Notes under the pieces: model-generated | Database searches by the model: none | Seen by the model: the letters and a program-made list of their open reading frames with translations, nothing else | What the model was told of the DNA's origin: nothing | Program-made: the position numbers and the translations under genes | Shown: piece after piece, positions 12,301-20,960 of the stretch | Layout: the number at the start of each line of letters is the position of its first letter | Position numbering within the stretch: position 1 is the stretch's first letter | Origin: Rhyacophila brunnea | Lineage: Eukaryota; Arthropoda; Insecta; Trichoptera; Rhyacophilidae | Direction of reading: 5' to 3' | DNA: 64,000 nucleotides | Assembly: GCA_022495005.1 (NCBI GenBank) | Contig: JAGYXB010000456.1 | Coordinates: 868,001-932,000 of the forward strand

Positions 12301-15300
12301 CAATTGACTGAAAATAAATTCCTGCGAAAATGGCTCGCAGCGAAAGGGTTAATAGGTAAAACAAAGCATTGCCAAGGCATCGGAGAATCCAAGCGTTGGA
12401 TTTTTAATACTTTTGTAAATAACAAATTAAAAATAACATTATTGGGGATTTTAATTGAATTTAAATACTATCGAGTATCCACAATCGATAGTTATACAAT
12501 CATTGGCAAATGCTTATAGTTCTAAATTCCTCACCTGAAACATCGTAAGCCTGGGCTGAGCAGTGTGGATGGTATCGACCAGCTGCACCTGACCGTGGGC
12601 GGTGACCGCGGCAAGGCGTGACGCCACAGCGGGCATGAACCTCAACAAGAGAGGCTCGCAGCACACGGGTAGCGGGGGAAGAGGCCGCAGCGCTCGCACG
12701 TCGTACACTAGCAGGAAACAGTCGCAGGCCAAGGCACCTTGACTGAAATAATAATATATTTTTATTCCCTATCTTCTCTTGAACACGTGCAGCCCTATTA
12801 TCAAAACTAAAAGTTAAATGTGGCTCATGAGTCTGAAAAGGTTGCAAACCCCTGGTTTATATGATTCGTATCATCTAGATTTACAAATTCAACAATGACC
12901 GAATGAATGCAGTGTTGGCAGAATCCATGACATACGACTTATTCTCAAATTAATATTATTTATTTAAATATTGTTCAGTATGTGCATTTTCCTTGCATAC
13001 AATTTTTCACACAAATAAATTACTTACTACACTAGTAAGCACATTTCACCTCAGCAATGTTTATTAATGTTTATTATATTAAAAATGTATTTTCTCACCG
13101 AAGCCTGAGATACTCAGTGTTAGCATTTTCCATCATGATGGGTTCAATAAAAAAGTATCGTCCTGTCGAAGGCTAAACTATCTCACTCATAATTATATCT
13201 CAATCGTGTAACTGTCACTCTACCTCGGACTACCTTATATCATGTAATATTGTCTGTATGTACATACCTATGTAAACTGTACCTGTCAATCTGTCAAATA
13301 AACTCACCATCTCCACCAGCAACTACCAGTCTTCATACATCAGTTCATTCTTCACTCATCCCCTCAGCATCATCCACACACTTCATGCCAAAACCCATAG
13401 TACATGGTTTAAATCTTACCTTACATAAATATCATTAAAGATGCAAGCAATCTACTGTCATACATAGATATAATTTTTCACTTTTTCCACTACGCAAGGT
13501 AGATACAAACATAAATTATGTTGCATGTGTTTTTTCAGGAATTTCTATCAATATTCAAGATTCGTTTTGACACTGTTTTTGACACAACAGCCAATGTTAT
13601 TCCATGGTAAAAATCATAAGAGTTTCACCTCAAAAACAAATAAATATTTAGTAATGCTTACGTGTTGCTGAATCCACAGGTAACAATGAGATTCCCCTGC
13701 ACATCAAAGTCACTGAGACTGGCGGAGTGAGTGTCCAGGACGTGCTGCGATCTCAAGGAGATGGGATCTCGAAGAGTGATTCTTCCGCTCGGGTCACCAG
13801 CCACCAGCAGATAACTGTGCCGCCTTAAGATGGCGCATCTTGCCTCTAGAGATCCTAATGAGTGCTAGATAAATAGAGAGTTTAATAAAATTATAGACTT
13901 GCAATAATTATTGTGATTTACTATAAGCTACATTATTTGTATTATACACACAGTAATTTTGAACCACATGAATATAGAAAATGATGTTATTTTTAACTTG
14001 GAAATGAAATCAAGAACATAATATGCTAATCATTACGACTCTATACTCGCACTAATACCCCGCTCAAAAAAGTTCAGCGGCTTTTATCCATACGATATCT
14101 GCACATGCAAGTAGAAATATAGTGCCGAACCTGACGGAAAAAATATGAATTACACTGCGCAGAGCATTTTGACGTTTACCGATTTTCACAACCTGTCCAA
14201 ACCTGTCAAATAGCACCACACAACGACAACAAACACAGTTGCTTATTATTGAAAAATTAGTTTGACATGATAGTCAGCACTTTTGTGTGTTAACAGTTAT
14301 TGTAGCAATAGTTTAACTTACACGCTATTGTTACCAGTAAATCCATGCTCATGTACAGGCACTATAATACCGACTTGTGTAAACAGGCTGAATACTAATG
14401 CATATTACTAATTCGGTCTTTAGACGTGGCGGTATAAGTATGAATAAGTGTGAACTAATAATAATTCGCACTAAACCCGTATATTACTTGTGTAAACAGA
14501 CTGAATACTAATGCATATTACTTATTCGGTCTTTACACGTGGCGGTATAAGTATGAATAAGTGTGAACTAATAATAATTCGCACTAAACCCGTATACAAT
14601 ATCCTGCTTTTCAGTTTTACTTTCATGTATTTAATGTCTGCCTTCCAGAGAAGGTTATCTTCAACGCCTTTGAGCTAGACATTTTACATTTAAAAAGTAG
14701 CTCATATGCTTATTTAATTTGGAGACCACTGATTTAGCAAGATGTTTAAGATTGTCATAATACCTGTTTCGTTTCTTCAAGACGAGTGAGATCAAATTCG
14801 ATTAGTTTATTCTGGTGTCCGCCCATGACGATTCTATTCGATTCCAAGGCTATCAAACACTGCATATCGACCATATTGGTAGACCTGAAAACAGTAAAGA
14901 AACCGGTACTGATCAAAAAGCTCTAAGTAGTTGCTATAAATAAATACAATAATACTACCCACGATGGCCGCGCGGCTTAAGCGTCGGTCTATAGCGTCGT
15001 GGGTCCCAGGTTTGAATCCTGGGTCTGGCAAGTACACATATTGTTTTTCAATTTGTGTATGAGTCAAAGTATGGACCTTATAGGTTGAGCAAGCGGCTGA
15101 CATCCATTTCTCGTAAAAACTAAATCTGTTAATACAAACCTCCACTCTGTGGAGAGACCCATATGATCTTATTAGGATCGGACATGGTCGGGAAAAAAGA
15201 TACAAACTTTTTGTATTACAATCAATCCACACACGGTAAAATGCACTATTTAGATGGAAATGTGAATTTTCCTTAAAACATGATAGATTCAGGATGAGAT

Positions 15301-18300
15301 GAAGTTCTTCTTTCTGTCCAATTATTGACTAACTAATCTTCGTGACTGACTTTTTGAGTGAAAATTATATTGTAAACCTTTAAGCAAATAGGGTTCAATT
15401 CTTCCATTTTGTTTTTTGTATTATACTCTCAAGTAAAACTAACATGCAAGCAAAAAAGTTATGGGGTACTCGATGGACAAAACGACACAACCCTGGCGAA
15501 TAACGTGTCCGGTAACTTGTACGTATGCAGTTCGCAGTATCACACTTCACCGTGAAATCGGAAATATATGGCCGTATATTAATGACCGACCAACCTCTTT
15601 GGGTCGTATAGTACTGACCTAAAATTCATGTCTAAATAAAACACGGTTCTCGTCGGTTTACACTTTACAGGAACCAGCAGCAAACAAATTTTGAAAATAG
15701 CAGTTATACTGGATTATGTGTTAGGTTAGGTTAGGTTGGGTTTTCATTCTTGAATTCATGAATTTTGCCCAAATCAACTATGACAATTGAATTAATGTTC
15801 ATATCAAATCTAATAAAATTAGACATCGTATAGTATAGAGTCATCTCTTTCCGATAAGAAAGCTCACGGCGAACTGTGCCACAGTGAAATATTTTACGTA
15901 CAATTTACATGTAACCGGCGAATAAATCACAAAATATAAACTAGCTACAAAAGAATCTGCAATGCGAAATGGGTTGCAGCTAGTTTAATAATTAGCCTTA
16001 ATCTCTTAATTCTTATTTATCTTTGGTGTCAGTGCTCTTCATGTGAGTATTGTTTGAGAACCAAAATATACACATAACTGTAAGGCGCCGGGCACATATA
16101 ATCGGGCGTGCGGGGCGCTCGCGCATATTCAATGTGAATCATTGAAAATACAATGTGATCAAATATGGCAGAGCACACTGGTTTTGACGAAGCGCTGTGC
16201 CCGCTCGCTCCATGATTCACGCGTTGTATGGCTTCTCAGCGGGACGATTTAATGAAAATACTACGTTGTTAAATATGTCAAAGCCCATTGAACACGGCAA
16301 GCAAAAGGGGTGCGCGCTGTTTTATTTTATTCGCTTCTGGACGCGTTGTCGATAGACGGGCACGTCTGTTATTTTAATAACAAAGAAGCTATTGTTTAGT
16401 TGCTGAGTAGAATTATGTCATCGTGAATATGAATTACAAGCTGCCGAGAAATAAAATAATAATTGTATTGCTTTGTTATGAGAGACGCTGAAAATAATAA
16501 TTATTTTGTGCTTCTCGTGCCTCTTATTACATAGGTGAAGGGTAATGCGCGGGTGGGAGGAGTGTCATTTCGGTTGTATTTACGCTTCACGGGCCTTCTT
16601 CGCAGTGATCGCCCCGATCCGACGCTTTTGGTGGGCTTTATGCCTAATTTGTGTAACTATCTTATGGATATCATACTTATGCGTGAATTTGGGAATTCCT
16701 CTTCTAATTTGGTGCCTCAGCGTAGTCTTGGTAAGTGCCAAAATCCCTTCATCAATCGAGAGAAGAGATCTGACCTCTTCGGAGGCATGGACTTGAAACG
16801 ACGTGTACTTCTGCATCGAGGGGCCATAGTAAGATGTCACGTGACCCTGGAGAATATTAGTCAAGATTACCAACAACAAAATATAATGGTATATTATAAC
16901 AATTGAGTGTATTTTTTCCCGCGTCAGATTCTCTTTACCGATTGAAAAAATGTCATGTCTGTGGGTAACTTTACTAATCCATGAGTAGGTCATGCAGTCG
17001 CTGCTCATCATTAATTTATTAGACATTACAAACAATGCTTTAAATTAGTTGACAGCATTACAATACAATATAATGTGTAAATAAACATTAAGGCTATACC
17101 TCAGTTGGGGCACGGTCTAAAAAGATCGTGCCTAGGCGATGTGCGGATTGCGGGTGCAAATGACGCATCCCAAACGAAATATAATTTGTCATATAAATCT
17201 AACATGAGTCCATTTAATGTTCTGTTTATTGTTCTATTAGTAACAATAATAATATATTAATTGACATGTTTTCTTTTACAAGTAAATGGGTAATGTTTTT
17301 AGTCATCTTCACCCCTTCACCCTTAATACCCCTGTCGTCATCACGAAACAAATTGACGTGTTCCCAACTCGACGTTCTCTCTCCGAATGGCAGCGAGTCC
17401 AAAATTTCGTTGCGCCTATAGTTGAAAATTATTTGCCGTTTCACTAATGTATCGCCTTAATCATCTGGTGTACAAATTTGGAACTAAGCTCATCAAAGTA
17501 TAAAAATTTCAAAATAAATTCCAAATGTTGACAAGTAGCGCCCTCAATTAGTGGACAACTTATACTGGTACATGTAATTTAACAGAAATATAAATTACAA
17601 AAGCCATCTAATTAAACTCATCTCAGTAAGGTGGAATAGGTATATGAATACATGAAGCAATAATTTGGTTTAATAGTCATTTCATTTCCTACTATAAAAA
17701 AATTCCAGTTGATTCTGCAACAGATTTTTTAAAATCACATTTAGACTTTAAATTCACCTGTCAAAATATTATAAATATCCTAACGTTTGTTTTCTTTCAC
17801 AAACCGATTAAAATAAAGATTCCTTTATTTTCCAAATTTATAATTTGCGTTTACGTATATCTATTCGTTCACCTTAGCTCGTTTAATGTCTTCTCTGTCT
17901 CGCTTTCTCCTACACATTTACATATCTTTTTTCTCATGCATTACAGATAAATCAAGACAAATAAGGTAATTCTTGGGTTATTTTTATAGATGCGAGAAAA
18001 GCAACTGTTGCTCCTGATTCCTCAGGTAGTTTAACAAGGACATACATGATGCACAAATGGCAGAACGCTGGTTAATTTAATTTAATATTCTTTTTAAAGA
18101 CAAGTACTTAATGTAAAAAAAAAAACATTTTTTTAAATATTAATACTTAGTAAAATTGAATGTACCCATGAAAAATATTATGGTGTCATACTTAACATAC
18201 TGTGGTATAAATAAATTGCTCTCATTATTTTTAAATAGGTAATGAAAAAGTACTTTCTCTTTAAAACTCTATGGTATCTACAATAATTAATGACCTGCTT

Positions 18301-19014
18301 TTAATTTATGCATTATTAATTAGGTACAAATATTTAAGTAAGTTAAGTAATTAAGAAAAAACTAGATAGTACTTATAAGTAATGTAATTAAACATGTAAT
18401 CGAATGCTGATCAATGATTAATATTAGACATTTTCTTTTTAATATCTACCTACTAATATGAAATTGCCACAACAAAATTTTGAAATGTTGTGCTATATAT
18501 TTTTAAGCAGATTGGATATTAAGCTATTCTAAAATTAAATCAGTACAGAATAATATGTATGGTAAATTTAATTCTTTCAATATTTTGATGACACCACAAC
18601 TGGTTAGGTTAGGTTAAAAATTTCATGCACCAATGCATAAAACTTCTTTGCGATAGAAATGAATAGTAAAGTTTCGCGTGTAATATTGTAATACCCCTTG
18701 GTTTCCCATCCAGAAGAGATCTTCATTTTTGTCGAAGACGACTGAAGAAACTCCGTACATGTCACCTCCATCTGACAGAACCGTTCCAAGTTCATGGTAC
18801 TCCTGATTGACCTCATTAACTCCGAAAACATCACCAAATTCCGGCACATATTGACCTGCAAACGAGTCGTAACAATTAGCGACGTGATATACCATTAAAA
18901 GAAAGCTTTGTTTACGTATAACATTATAAAGATGGTAAAACATATGTAAATTAGAGACGTACTATTTGCGATATCTTCGGGTGGGAGGCGAAATTCGGTG
19001 TACTGGTAATCCAT
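8..19014 (-). CDS. PAN2: PAN2 deadenylase catalytic subunit, partial (13 exons; 3' part off the left edge)
   Basis: PAN2 is the nuclease subunit of the cytoplasmic PAN2-PAN3 complex, which starts shortening of mRNA poly(A) tails. Seen here: 13 minus-strand exons with GT-AG borders whose phases all agree, joining to about 713 residues. They carry the N-terminal WD40 propeller (about residues 1-360), the PAN3-binding linker, and the start of the inactive ubiquitin-protease-like domain (from about residue 480). Landmarks shared with animal PAN2 include [55 protein letters not shown] and SWNRFI. The start codon is at 19012-19014, 17 codons before the first donor. The rest of the pseudo-protease domain and the DEDD exonuclease domain are expected beyond base 1. 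Introns are rich in transposons, including a whole piggyBac in intron 6. No frameshift or stop interrupts the exons, so the gene looks functional. Confidence 0.95.
351..1952. other. PAN2 introns 11 and 12 (exon 12 between them)
   Basis: Apart from exon 12 (1092-1255) I see no gene, clear repeat or structured element here; the sequence is AT-rich intron. Confidence 0.6.
1092..1255 (-). CDS. PAN2: PAN2 exon 12
   Basis: Acceptor TTTGCAG, donor GTAATA. Encodes FLFRMLD, then [18 protein letters not shown]; highly conserved. Confidence 0.95.
1953..2034 (-). CDS. PAN2: PAN2 exon 11
   Basis: Acceptor TTGCAG, donor GTAAGA. Encodes [12 protein letters not shown] and [11 protein letters not shown], matching VLYFLEPVR and KEFCLACELG of vertebrate PAN2. 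Confidence 0.94.
2074..2915 (+). mobile_element. hAT-type DNA transposon remnant with terminal inverted repeats
   Basis: Ends are imperfect inverted repeats: TATAGGTATGCTTACCATA at the left, and TATAAGTAGGCTTACCATA read inward from the right. The interior holds decayed transposase code on the plus strand. The element sits in PAN2 intron 10, in the sense opposite to PAN2. No clean target duplication is visible. Confidence 0.7.
2302..2667 (+). pseudogene. decayed hAT transposase fragment
   Basis: One reading frame gives [14 protein letters not shown] and a second gives [17 protein letters not shown] followed by [18 protein letters not shown]. Both are typical of hAT transposases of the BED-finger type (CxDN...GCxAHxxxN). 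The frames are broken by an AT microsatellite at about 2501-2522 and end at a stop at 2665-2667. Not functional. Confidence 0.65.
3149..3585. repeat. foldback element with about 40-bp inverted arms
   Basis: The left arm (3149-3190, CATATGAATACGTGTATTAA onward) is nearly the exact reverse complement of the right arm (3545-3585). Between them lie about 350 bp with no coding potential. It lies in PAN2 intron 10. Confidence 0.75.
3911..4030 (-). CDS. PAN2: PAN2 exon 10 (start of inactive USP domain)
   Basis: Acceptor TTTCCAG, donor GTAAGT. Encodes [20 protein letters not shown]. At the place where active ubiquitin proteases have their catalytic cysteine box, the sequence reads NSYCN, as expected for the catalytically dead USP fold of PAN2. 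Confidence 0.95.
4070..4568. repeat. GC-rich foldback element
   Basis: Begins AGCCTCCGCACACACAGCCA and ends with the reverse complement of almost the same sequence. The motif CACTAGTGG or its variants recurs many times inside. It is far richer in GC than the surrounding intron 9 of PAN2. Two inner lines of the form CACACTAGGC suggest further nested symmetry. Non-autonomous; superfamily unclear. Confidence 0.75.
4918..5141 (+). repeat. dispersed repeat, copy 1 (inverted partner at 13081-13288)
   Basis: About 220 bp, starting near GTCAGGTACAGTTTACATAG and ending near GAGAAAATACATTTTTA. The same sequence occurs in reverse complement at 13081-13288 with scattered substitutions and small indels. 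Both copies lie in PAN2 introns (9 and 5). Confidence 0.8.
5273..5398 (-). CDS. PAN2: PAN2 exon 9
   Basis: Acceptor GTCTTCAG, donor GTATGG. Encodes [14 protein letters not shown], a serine-rich variable stretch, then IPKRYRK, which corresponds to SKKYRK before the pseudo-protease domain. Confidence 0.93.
5780..6615. mobile_element. long-arm foldback transposon nested in the hAT remnant
   Basis: TTACGCCGAATGTGCGAAAT at the left is mirrored by ATTTCGCACATTCGGCGTAA at the right. The arms extend about 130 bp (5780-5912 and 6490-6615) with few mismatches. The middle contains two similar lines (GGTGGTGTTTTTTGCAACTA and GGTGGTATTTTCTGCAACTA) and an AACCTAACCTAACCTAAT run. No transposase is encoded. 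Confidence 0.8.
6660..6968 (-). pseudogene. decayed hAT transposase C-terminal fragment
   Basis: On the minus strand: [20 protein letters not shown], then [13 protein letters not shown] and LTLTEE, and after a frameshift [20 protein letters not shown]. This is the dimerisation-domain end of hAT transposases of the ZBED5/SCAND3 type (WVxNPF...LTxxEE...FWxSxxxEYP). It is broken by at least one frameshift. Confidence 0.75.
7149..7398 (-). CDS. PAN2: PAN2 exon 8
   Basis: Acceptor CTTTCAG, donor GTAAAT. Carries the proline-rich PAN3-binding linker and ends in [16 protein letters not shown], one of the best-conserved stretches of PAN2. Confidence 0.95.
7664..7803 (-). CDS. PAN2: PAN2 exon 7
   Basis: Acceptor ATTTTCAG, donor GTAACC. 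Encodes [19 protein letters not shown] and [10 protein letters not shown], the last propeller blade. Confidence 0.93.
7990..8377. mobile_element. pogo-like MITE
   Basis: Starts CAGTAAAACCTTGTTAGTAA and ends in the reverse complement of CAGTAAAACCTCATTAATAC; TA follows the right end and the left TA has mutated. No coding capacity. It resembles the elements at 33878 and 52629 in layout. In PAN2 intron 6. Confidence 0.75.
8577..9040 (+). pseudogene. LINE ORF2 C-terminal fragment
   Basis: Reading on the plus strand gives [17 protein letters not shown], then [19 protein letters not shown], then [13 protein letters not shown], with several stops. This is the conserved tail after the reverse transcriptase in RTE/ingi-like non-LTR elements. 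It is truncated at the 5' side and dead. In PAN2 intron 6, antisense to PAN2. Confidence 0.75.
9401..12348 (+). mobile_element. complete piggyBac element with TTAA target duplication
   Basis: Flanked by TTAA at 9397-9400 and 12349-12352. The left terminal repeat is CCCTTAGACTGCG and the right end reads inward CCCTTTCGCTGCG, the classical piggyBac end. Just inside the left end is the palindrome ATGGCATGTAAACATGCCAT (9415-9434). Length is 2948 bp with one long transposase frame. The element sits in PAN2 intron 6, in opposite orientation. All hallmarks of a recent insertion are present. Confidence 0.95.
9858..11537 (+). CDS. piggyBac transposase (559 aa, uninterrupted)
   Basis: The enzyme cuts and pastes the element at TTAA sites and acts in the nucleus. 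The first ATG with a good context (CCAAAATG) is at 9858; the frame is open upstream but without an ATG. The N-terminus is acidic and disordered (residues 1-60). The catalytic core keeps all the aspartates: D227 in [13 protein letters not shown]308 in [10 protein letters not shown], and D410 plus D413 in GAVDKTDMM. The C-terminus has the cysteine-rich finger ([26 protein letters not shown]). Length is normal for the family and there are no stops. I expect it to be, or to have been recently, active. A domesticated copy is less likely, because the terminal repeats are intact. Confidence 0.95.
   Translation: MSLPHNITEEIMLDPDSDFDISEDEFDVGEVIENVDHMQPDEIPSTSTNTSSDNLTSWTSGPFIPVIHEFDGNSSGNQSSLTEHCTELDFFEHFLNQDIMSKIVLETNKFYHTVVKKRDLTQKSRFHKWVDTSIEEMYLFITVTMLMTRNRHLTIQEHWSTDPELYSSIFGKTMTRDRYQILLSMLHFSDPETQIPDIKLHKIKLLVDHTRNIFKQTMKPFENVCIDESIIVFKGRLMFKQYLPMKRHRFGIKMFVLVDVLTGYVLDFIIYCGEQTDLTDEYGLGISGAVVTTLLKDYVGKGHNLWVDNWYTSPALFEHLHNTRTNACGTVRKTRKNMPQFKKLKKGQSESQHRGPLLALKWHDKRDIHMLTTIHDDAFAPTGKTNRKTGEPVNKPKCVIDYNKNMGAVDKTDMMLASLNCLRKSIKWYKKVAFHMFDLYLLNSHTMFKSVTKRKISLADFQLNIIKQSLSKYKLSKEVNTQTHAQPSTRTTSKDIAKHMPTLLKGTHITSNICRRCYVCYHSTKTPRKRRMSRYMCSEGNVTLCVVPCFAAYHAPGIF
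12535..12742 (-). CDS. PAN2: PAN2 exon 6
   Basis: Acceptor ATTTCAG, donor GTGAGG. Encodes [18 protein letters not shown] and [14 protein letters not shown]. It is GC-rich compared with its surroundings and directly follows the piggyBac-bearing intron on the map. Confidence 0.92.
13081..13288 (-). repeat. dispersed repeat, copy 2 (inverted partner at 4918-5141)
   Basis: Reverse complement of the intron 9 repeat, sharing TGAGAAAATACATTTTTA, the GAGTATCTCAGG line and the GTACAGTTTACATAGGTA line. In PAN2 intron 5. Confidence 0.8.
13662..13864 (-). CDS. PAN2: PAN2 exon 5
   Basis: Acceptor TATCTAG, donor GTAAGC. Encodes [13 protein letters not shown] and [12 protein letters not shown], conserved propeller strands of PAN2. 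Confidence 0.92.
14098..14360. mobile_element. MITE of the GTAAATCCATGC-end family, copy C
   Basis: The right end reads CCAGTAAATCCATGCTCATG; the interior shares reverse-complement lines with copies near 40868 and 43511. Left boundary uncertain. In PAN2 intron 4. Confidence 0.5.
14373..14598. repeat. tandem duplication, 2 x 113 bp
   Basis: Two adjacent copies (14373-14485 and 14486-14598) start ACTTGTGTAAACAG and end near CTAAACCCGTATA, with only a few differences. It lies in PAN2 intron 4. The near-identity implies a recent duplication. Confidence 0.9.
14764..14884 (-). CDS. PAN2: PAN2 exon 4
   Basis: Acceptor TTTTCAG, donor GTATTA. Encodes [20 protein letters not shown], the segment matching VGGLQNHILEIDL of vertebrate PAN2. 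Confidence 0.92.
14957..15200 (+). mobile_element. tRNA-derived SINE, copy 1
   Basis: The head resembles a tRNA with box A (TGGCCGCGCGG) and box B (GGTTTGAATCC), followed by a tRNA-unrelated body (CACATATTGTTTTTCAATTT) and a tail ending GGGAAAAAAGA. Copies at 57633, 62044 and partly 52134 share the full layout. In PAN2 intron 3, antisense to PAN2. Confidence 0.85.
15506..15672 (-). repeat. dispersed repeat, copy 1 (partner at 62457-62632)
   Basis: Reverse complement of the segment at 62457-62632; shared lines include AACCGTGTTTTATTTA, CAGTACTATACGACCC and GCGAACTGCATACGTACAA. Non-coding, class unknown. In PAN2 intron 3. Confidence 0.8.
16677..16846 (-). CDS. PAN2: PAN2 exon 3
   Basis: Acceptor CTCCAG, donor GTATGA. 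Encodes [20 protein letters not shown] and then a blade ending in RRGIPKFTH; a strong match to the second propeller blade of PAN2. Confidence 0.95.
16847..18694. other. PAN2 intron 2, no recognised element
   Basis: AT-rich with long A and T runs. A short perfect-stem hairpin (GCACGGTCT, loop AAAA, AGATCGTGC) is visible near 17109. GGTTAGGTTAGGTTA occurs at 18602. Otherwise I see nothing supportable. Confidence 0.5.
18695..18855 (-). CDS. PAN2: PAN2 exon 2
   Basis: TTTGCAG acceptor at 18856-18857; donor GTATTA at 18694. Encodes the first propeller blade, ending in DLFWMGNQG, which corresponds to the LWVGSHG segment of vertebrate PAN2. Confidence 0.92.
18963..19014 (-). CDS. PAN2: PAN2 exon 1 (start codon)
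   Basis: Encodes [17 protein letters not shown] plus one base of the next codon, then a GTACGT donor at 18962. The ATG is 19014-19012. No longer in-frame upstream start is needed. Confidence 0.85.
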
Positions 19015-19403
19015 AATCGTCAAAGTTTACGAATTTCATTTATAAAGTAATGTGAAAAAAACAGGTTTCAAAAATAATTTAAAAATAAGTAAATAAACCC
19101 TACGTTGACATCTTGAATGAAAACAGCGAACCGGTGCCGCGGTCTGGCGGTACCACTCGCAACTACTTTCACTATCAAAAGTAGCAAAATTTGGAAATTA
19201 CTAGCCTGCTAATTTTTTGGAAAATATTATTTAGATTGAATGTATTCTTTAGTTAGTATGAAAAAAATGTATCAGTGCATATTGTATGGCGGTAGAAAAA
19301 ATAATTTAAAGCTAACCCACTGAATAAAGTTCAATGGTTGAAGCCAGAAAACTGCCCGGGAATTTTCAAAGGAACAAGTTGGTAAATCTGCACAAATACC
19401 TGA
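19015..19403. promoter_or_regulatory. PAN2 upstream region
   Basis: The promoter should lie here, upstream of the start codon at 19014. No TATA box is evident; a locally GC-rich patch (GCGAACCGGTGCCGCGGTCT near 19126) fits a TATA-less housekeeping promoter. Inference only. Confidence 0.35.
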
Positions 19404-19574
19404 CAGACTACAAACTTATCTGGAGAATGGCCAAAAATGGAACTACGAACTACCAGATGACGCCATATTGAAAAACATCTTTCGAATGTTTGATTTTGTC
19501 CAGTTACGAGTCGTGATTGGGTAGTTTTCGACAGTGGCTCTCCATCTCATTCTCCAGATAAGTTTGTAGGTCTG
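19404..19574. mobile_element. short MITE, Tc1/mariner-like, copy 1
   Basis: The 171-bp element begins CAGACTACAAACTTATCTGG and ends in the reverse complement of CAGACCTACAAACTTATCTG, with TA on the right side. A related copy at 54321-54482 shares TTTTGTCCAGTT and GATTGGGTAGTTTTCGAC. Confidence 0.75.
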
Positions 19575-19797
19575 TAACACCGCTTAACCTCTTTGTAATT
19601 AATACATTTCTACATAGGTAAATAATAATTTATTAGCTGAAAATAATTAAACCGATCAGAATAAACTGGTATCGATGAAGCAAAATACTGATATGACTAC
19701 TTAGATTATAGAAAAATATGACTATTTAGGTACATAATAATATTATATTTTAGGTTGTTACATCCAAACAGATTGGAGCACCGTCCAATTTTATTTT

Positions 19798-20160
19798 ATG
19801 TCATCATCATCAGCCGGGGTCAATCCACTGCTGGATGAAGGCCTCCCCAAGTTTTCTCCAACTCTCTCGGTCCTGTGTCGTTTGCTGCCACGTATTTCCG
19901 CCGAACTTTACCAGTTCGTCAATCCAGCGGCTTTTAGGTCGGCCCTGTGGCCGTTTCATGCCCCTTGGGTACCACTGGATGACGGCATTTGTCCAGCGGC
20001 CGTCCTTTCGGCGAGCAATGTGCCCCGCCCATCTCTATTTCAGCTGTTTGGCAACGTCTATTACATCGCGTATTCCTGTCTGCTTCCTAACCCATTCGTT
20101 TCTCTTACGGTCCTTTCGCGTGATGCTCAACATACACCTATCCATGCCTCGCTGTGATCT
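19798..20160 (-). pseudogene. RTE-type LINE ORF2 C-terminus (3' part of a twin-primed insertion)
   Basis: On the minus strand: MDRCMLSITRKDRKRNEWVR, RWAGHIARRKDGRW, RPKSRWIDELVKFGG and RESWRKLGEAFIQQWID, then a stop and a TGATGATGATGA tail at about 19800-19812. This is the conserved end of RTE-like ORF2. One internal stop interrupts it before RWAGH. Confidence 0.85.
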
Positions 20161-20960
20161 CACTGAAGATCTGAAAAACTATCGACCAGTTAGTCGACTG
20201 CCAATTCTGTATAAGGATTTCACGAAAATAGGTACTCTCAAACCGTTTCGAAACAGTTCTAGACGAGAACCAACCAAGAGAGCAAGCCGGATTCAGAAGA
20301 GGCTACAGTACTATGGATCATATACAGGTCGTCAGGGAAATCATAGAGCGCTACCCGAAATACAAACTGCCATTATATCTTGGTTTTATAGACTATGAAA
20401 AGGCGTTTGATTCCATTAAAAAATTCTCAATTATAGACGCCCTTAGCAACCAAGGAATTTCCAGACGCTACATAAACATATTGAACAGTATATACAGTGA
20501 TGCCATAGCATGCGTGAAACTCCACAAACGGTCGTGTAAATTCCCCATTAACAAAGGTGTCCGGCAAGGTGATACCATTTCACCTAAACTATTCACCGCT
20601 ACTCTTGAGGACTTATTTAGGAAACTTGATTGGGAGGAAAAAGGTGTTCCAATTAATGGAGAGCACCTCAGTCACCTGCGCTTTGCAGATGATATTGTTA
20701 TACTCTCACAAGACCCGAAAGACCTCCAAGGTAGAATGCAAGAACTCGCGGATGTCAGTCAAACGGTTGGTCTAAAGATAAATGTCTCAAAGACAAAAGT
20801 GATGAGGAACTGTTTTTCAGACCCTGCGATTATCTGTATTTATGGCACCCAACTCGAGCGAGTCAGCAGCTACGCCTATCTCGGACAGCAGGTGTCAAAG
20901 TATCTTCAAGAGTGACCTACCATTATGTCTTAAGCGTAGGGTGTTCAACCAATCGCGACC
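20161..20960 (+). pseudogene. RTE-type LINE reverse transcriptase (inverted 5' part of the same insertion)
   Basis: Plus strand: DLKNYRPVSRLPILYK, a frameshifted stretch, then LGFIDYEKAFDSI (motif A), INKGVRQGDTISPKLF (motif B), LRFADDIVILSQ (motif C, FADD) and VSSYAYLGQQV. After a small internal loss comes SDLPLCLKRRVFNQ. It faces away from the C-terminal piece at 19798-20160, so the two halves of one ORF2 are inverted relative to each other. Non-functional. Confidence 0.88.

Noticed and set aside
12500..12847. 115-codon minus-strand frame over PAN2 exon 6
   Set aside because: It is out of frame with the conserved PAN2 reading and crosses both splice sites.
14957..15030. Functional tRNA gene (also 57633 and 62044)
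   Set aside because: The A and B boxes are present, but the cloverleaf is imperfect and the same body and A-rich tail follow in every copy, as in a SINE.
16535..16906. Plus-strand frames opposite PAN2 exon 3
   Set aside because: They are antisense shadows of a well-supported PAN2 exon.
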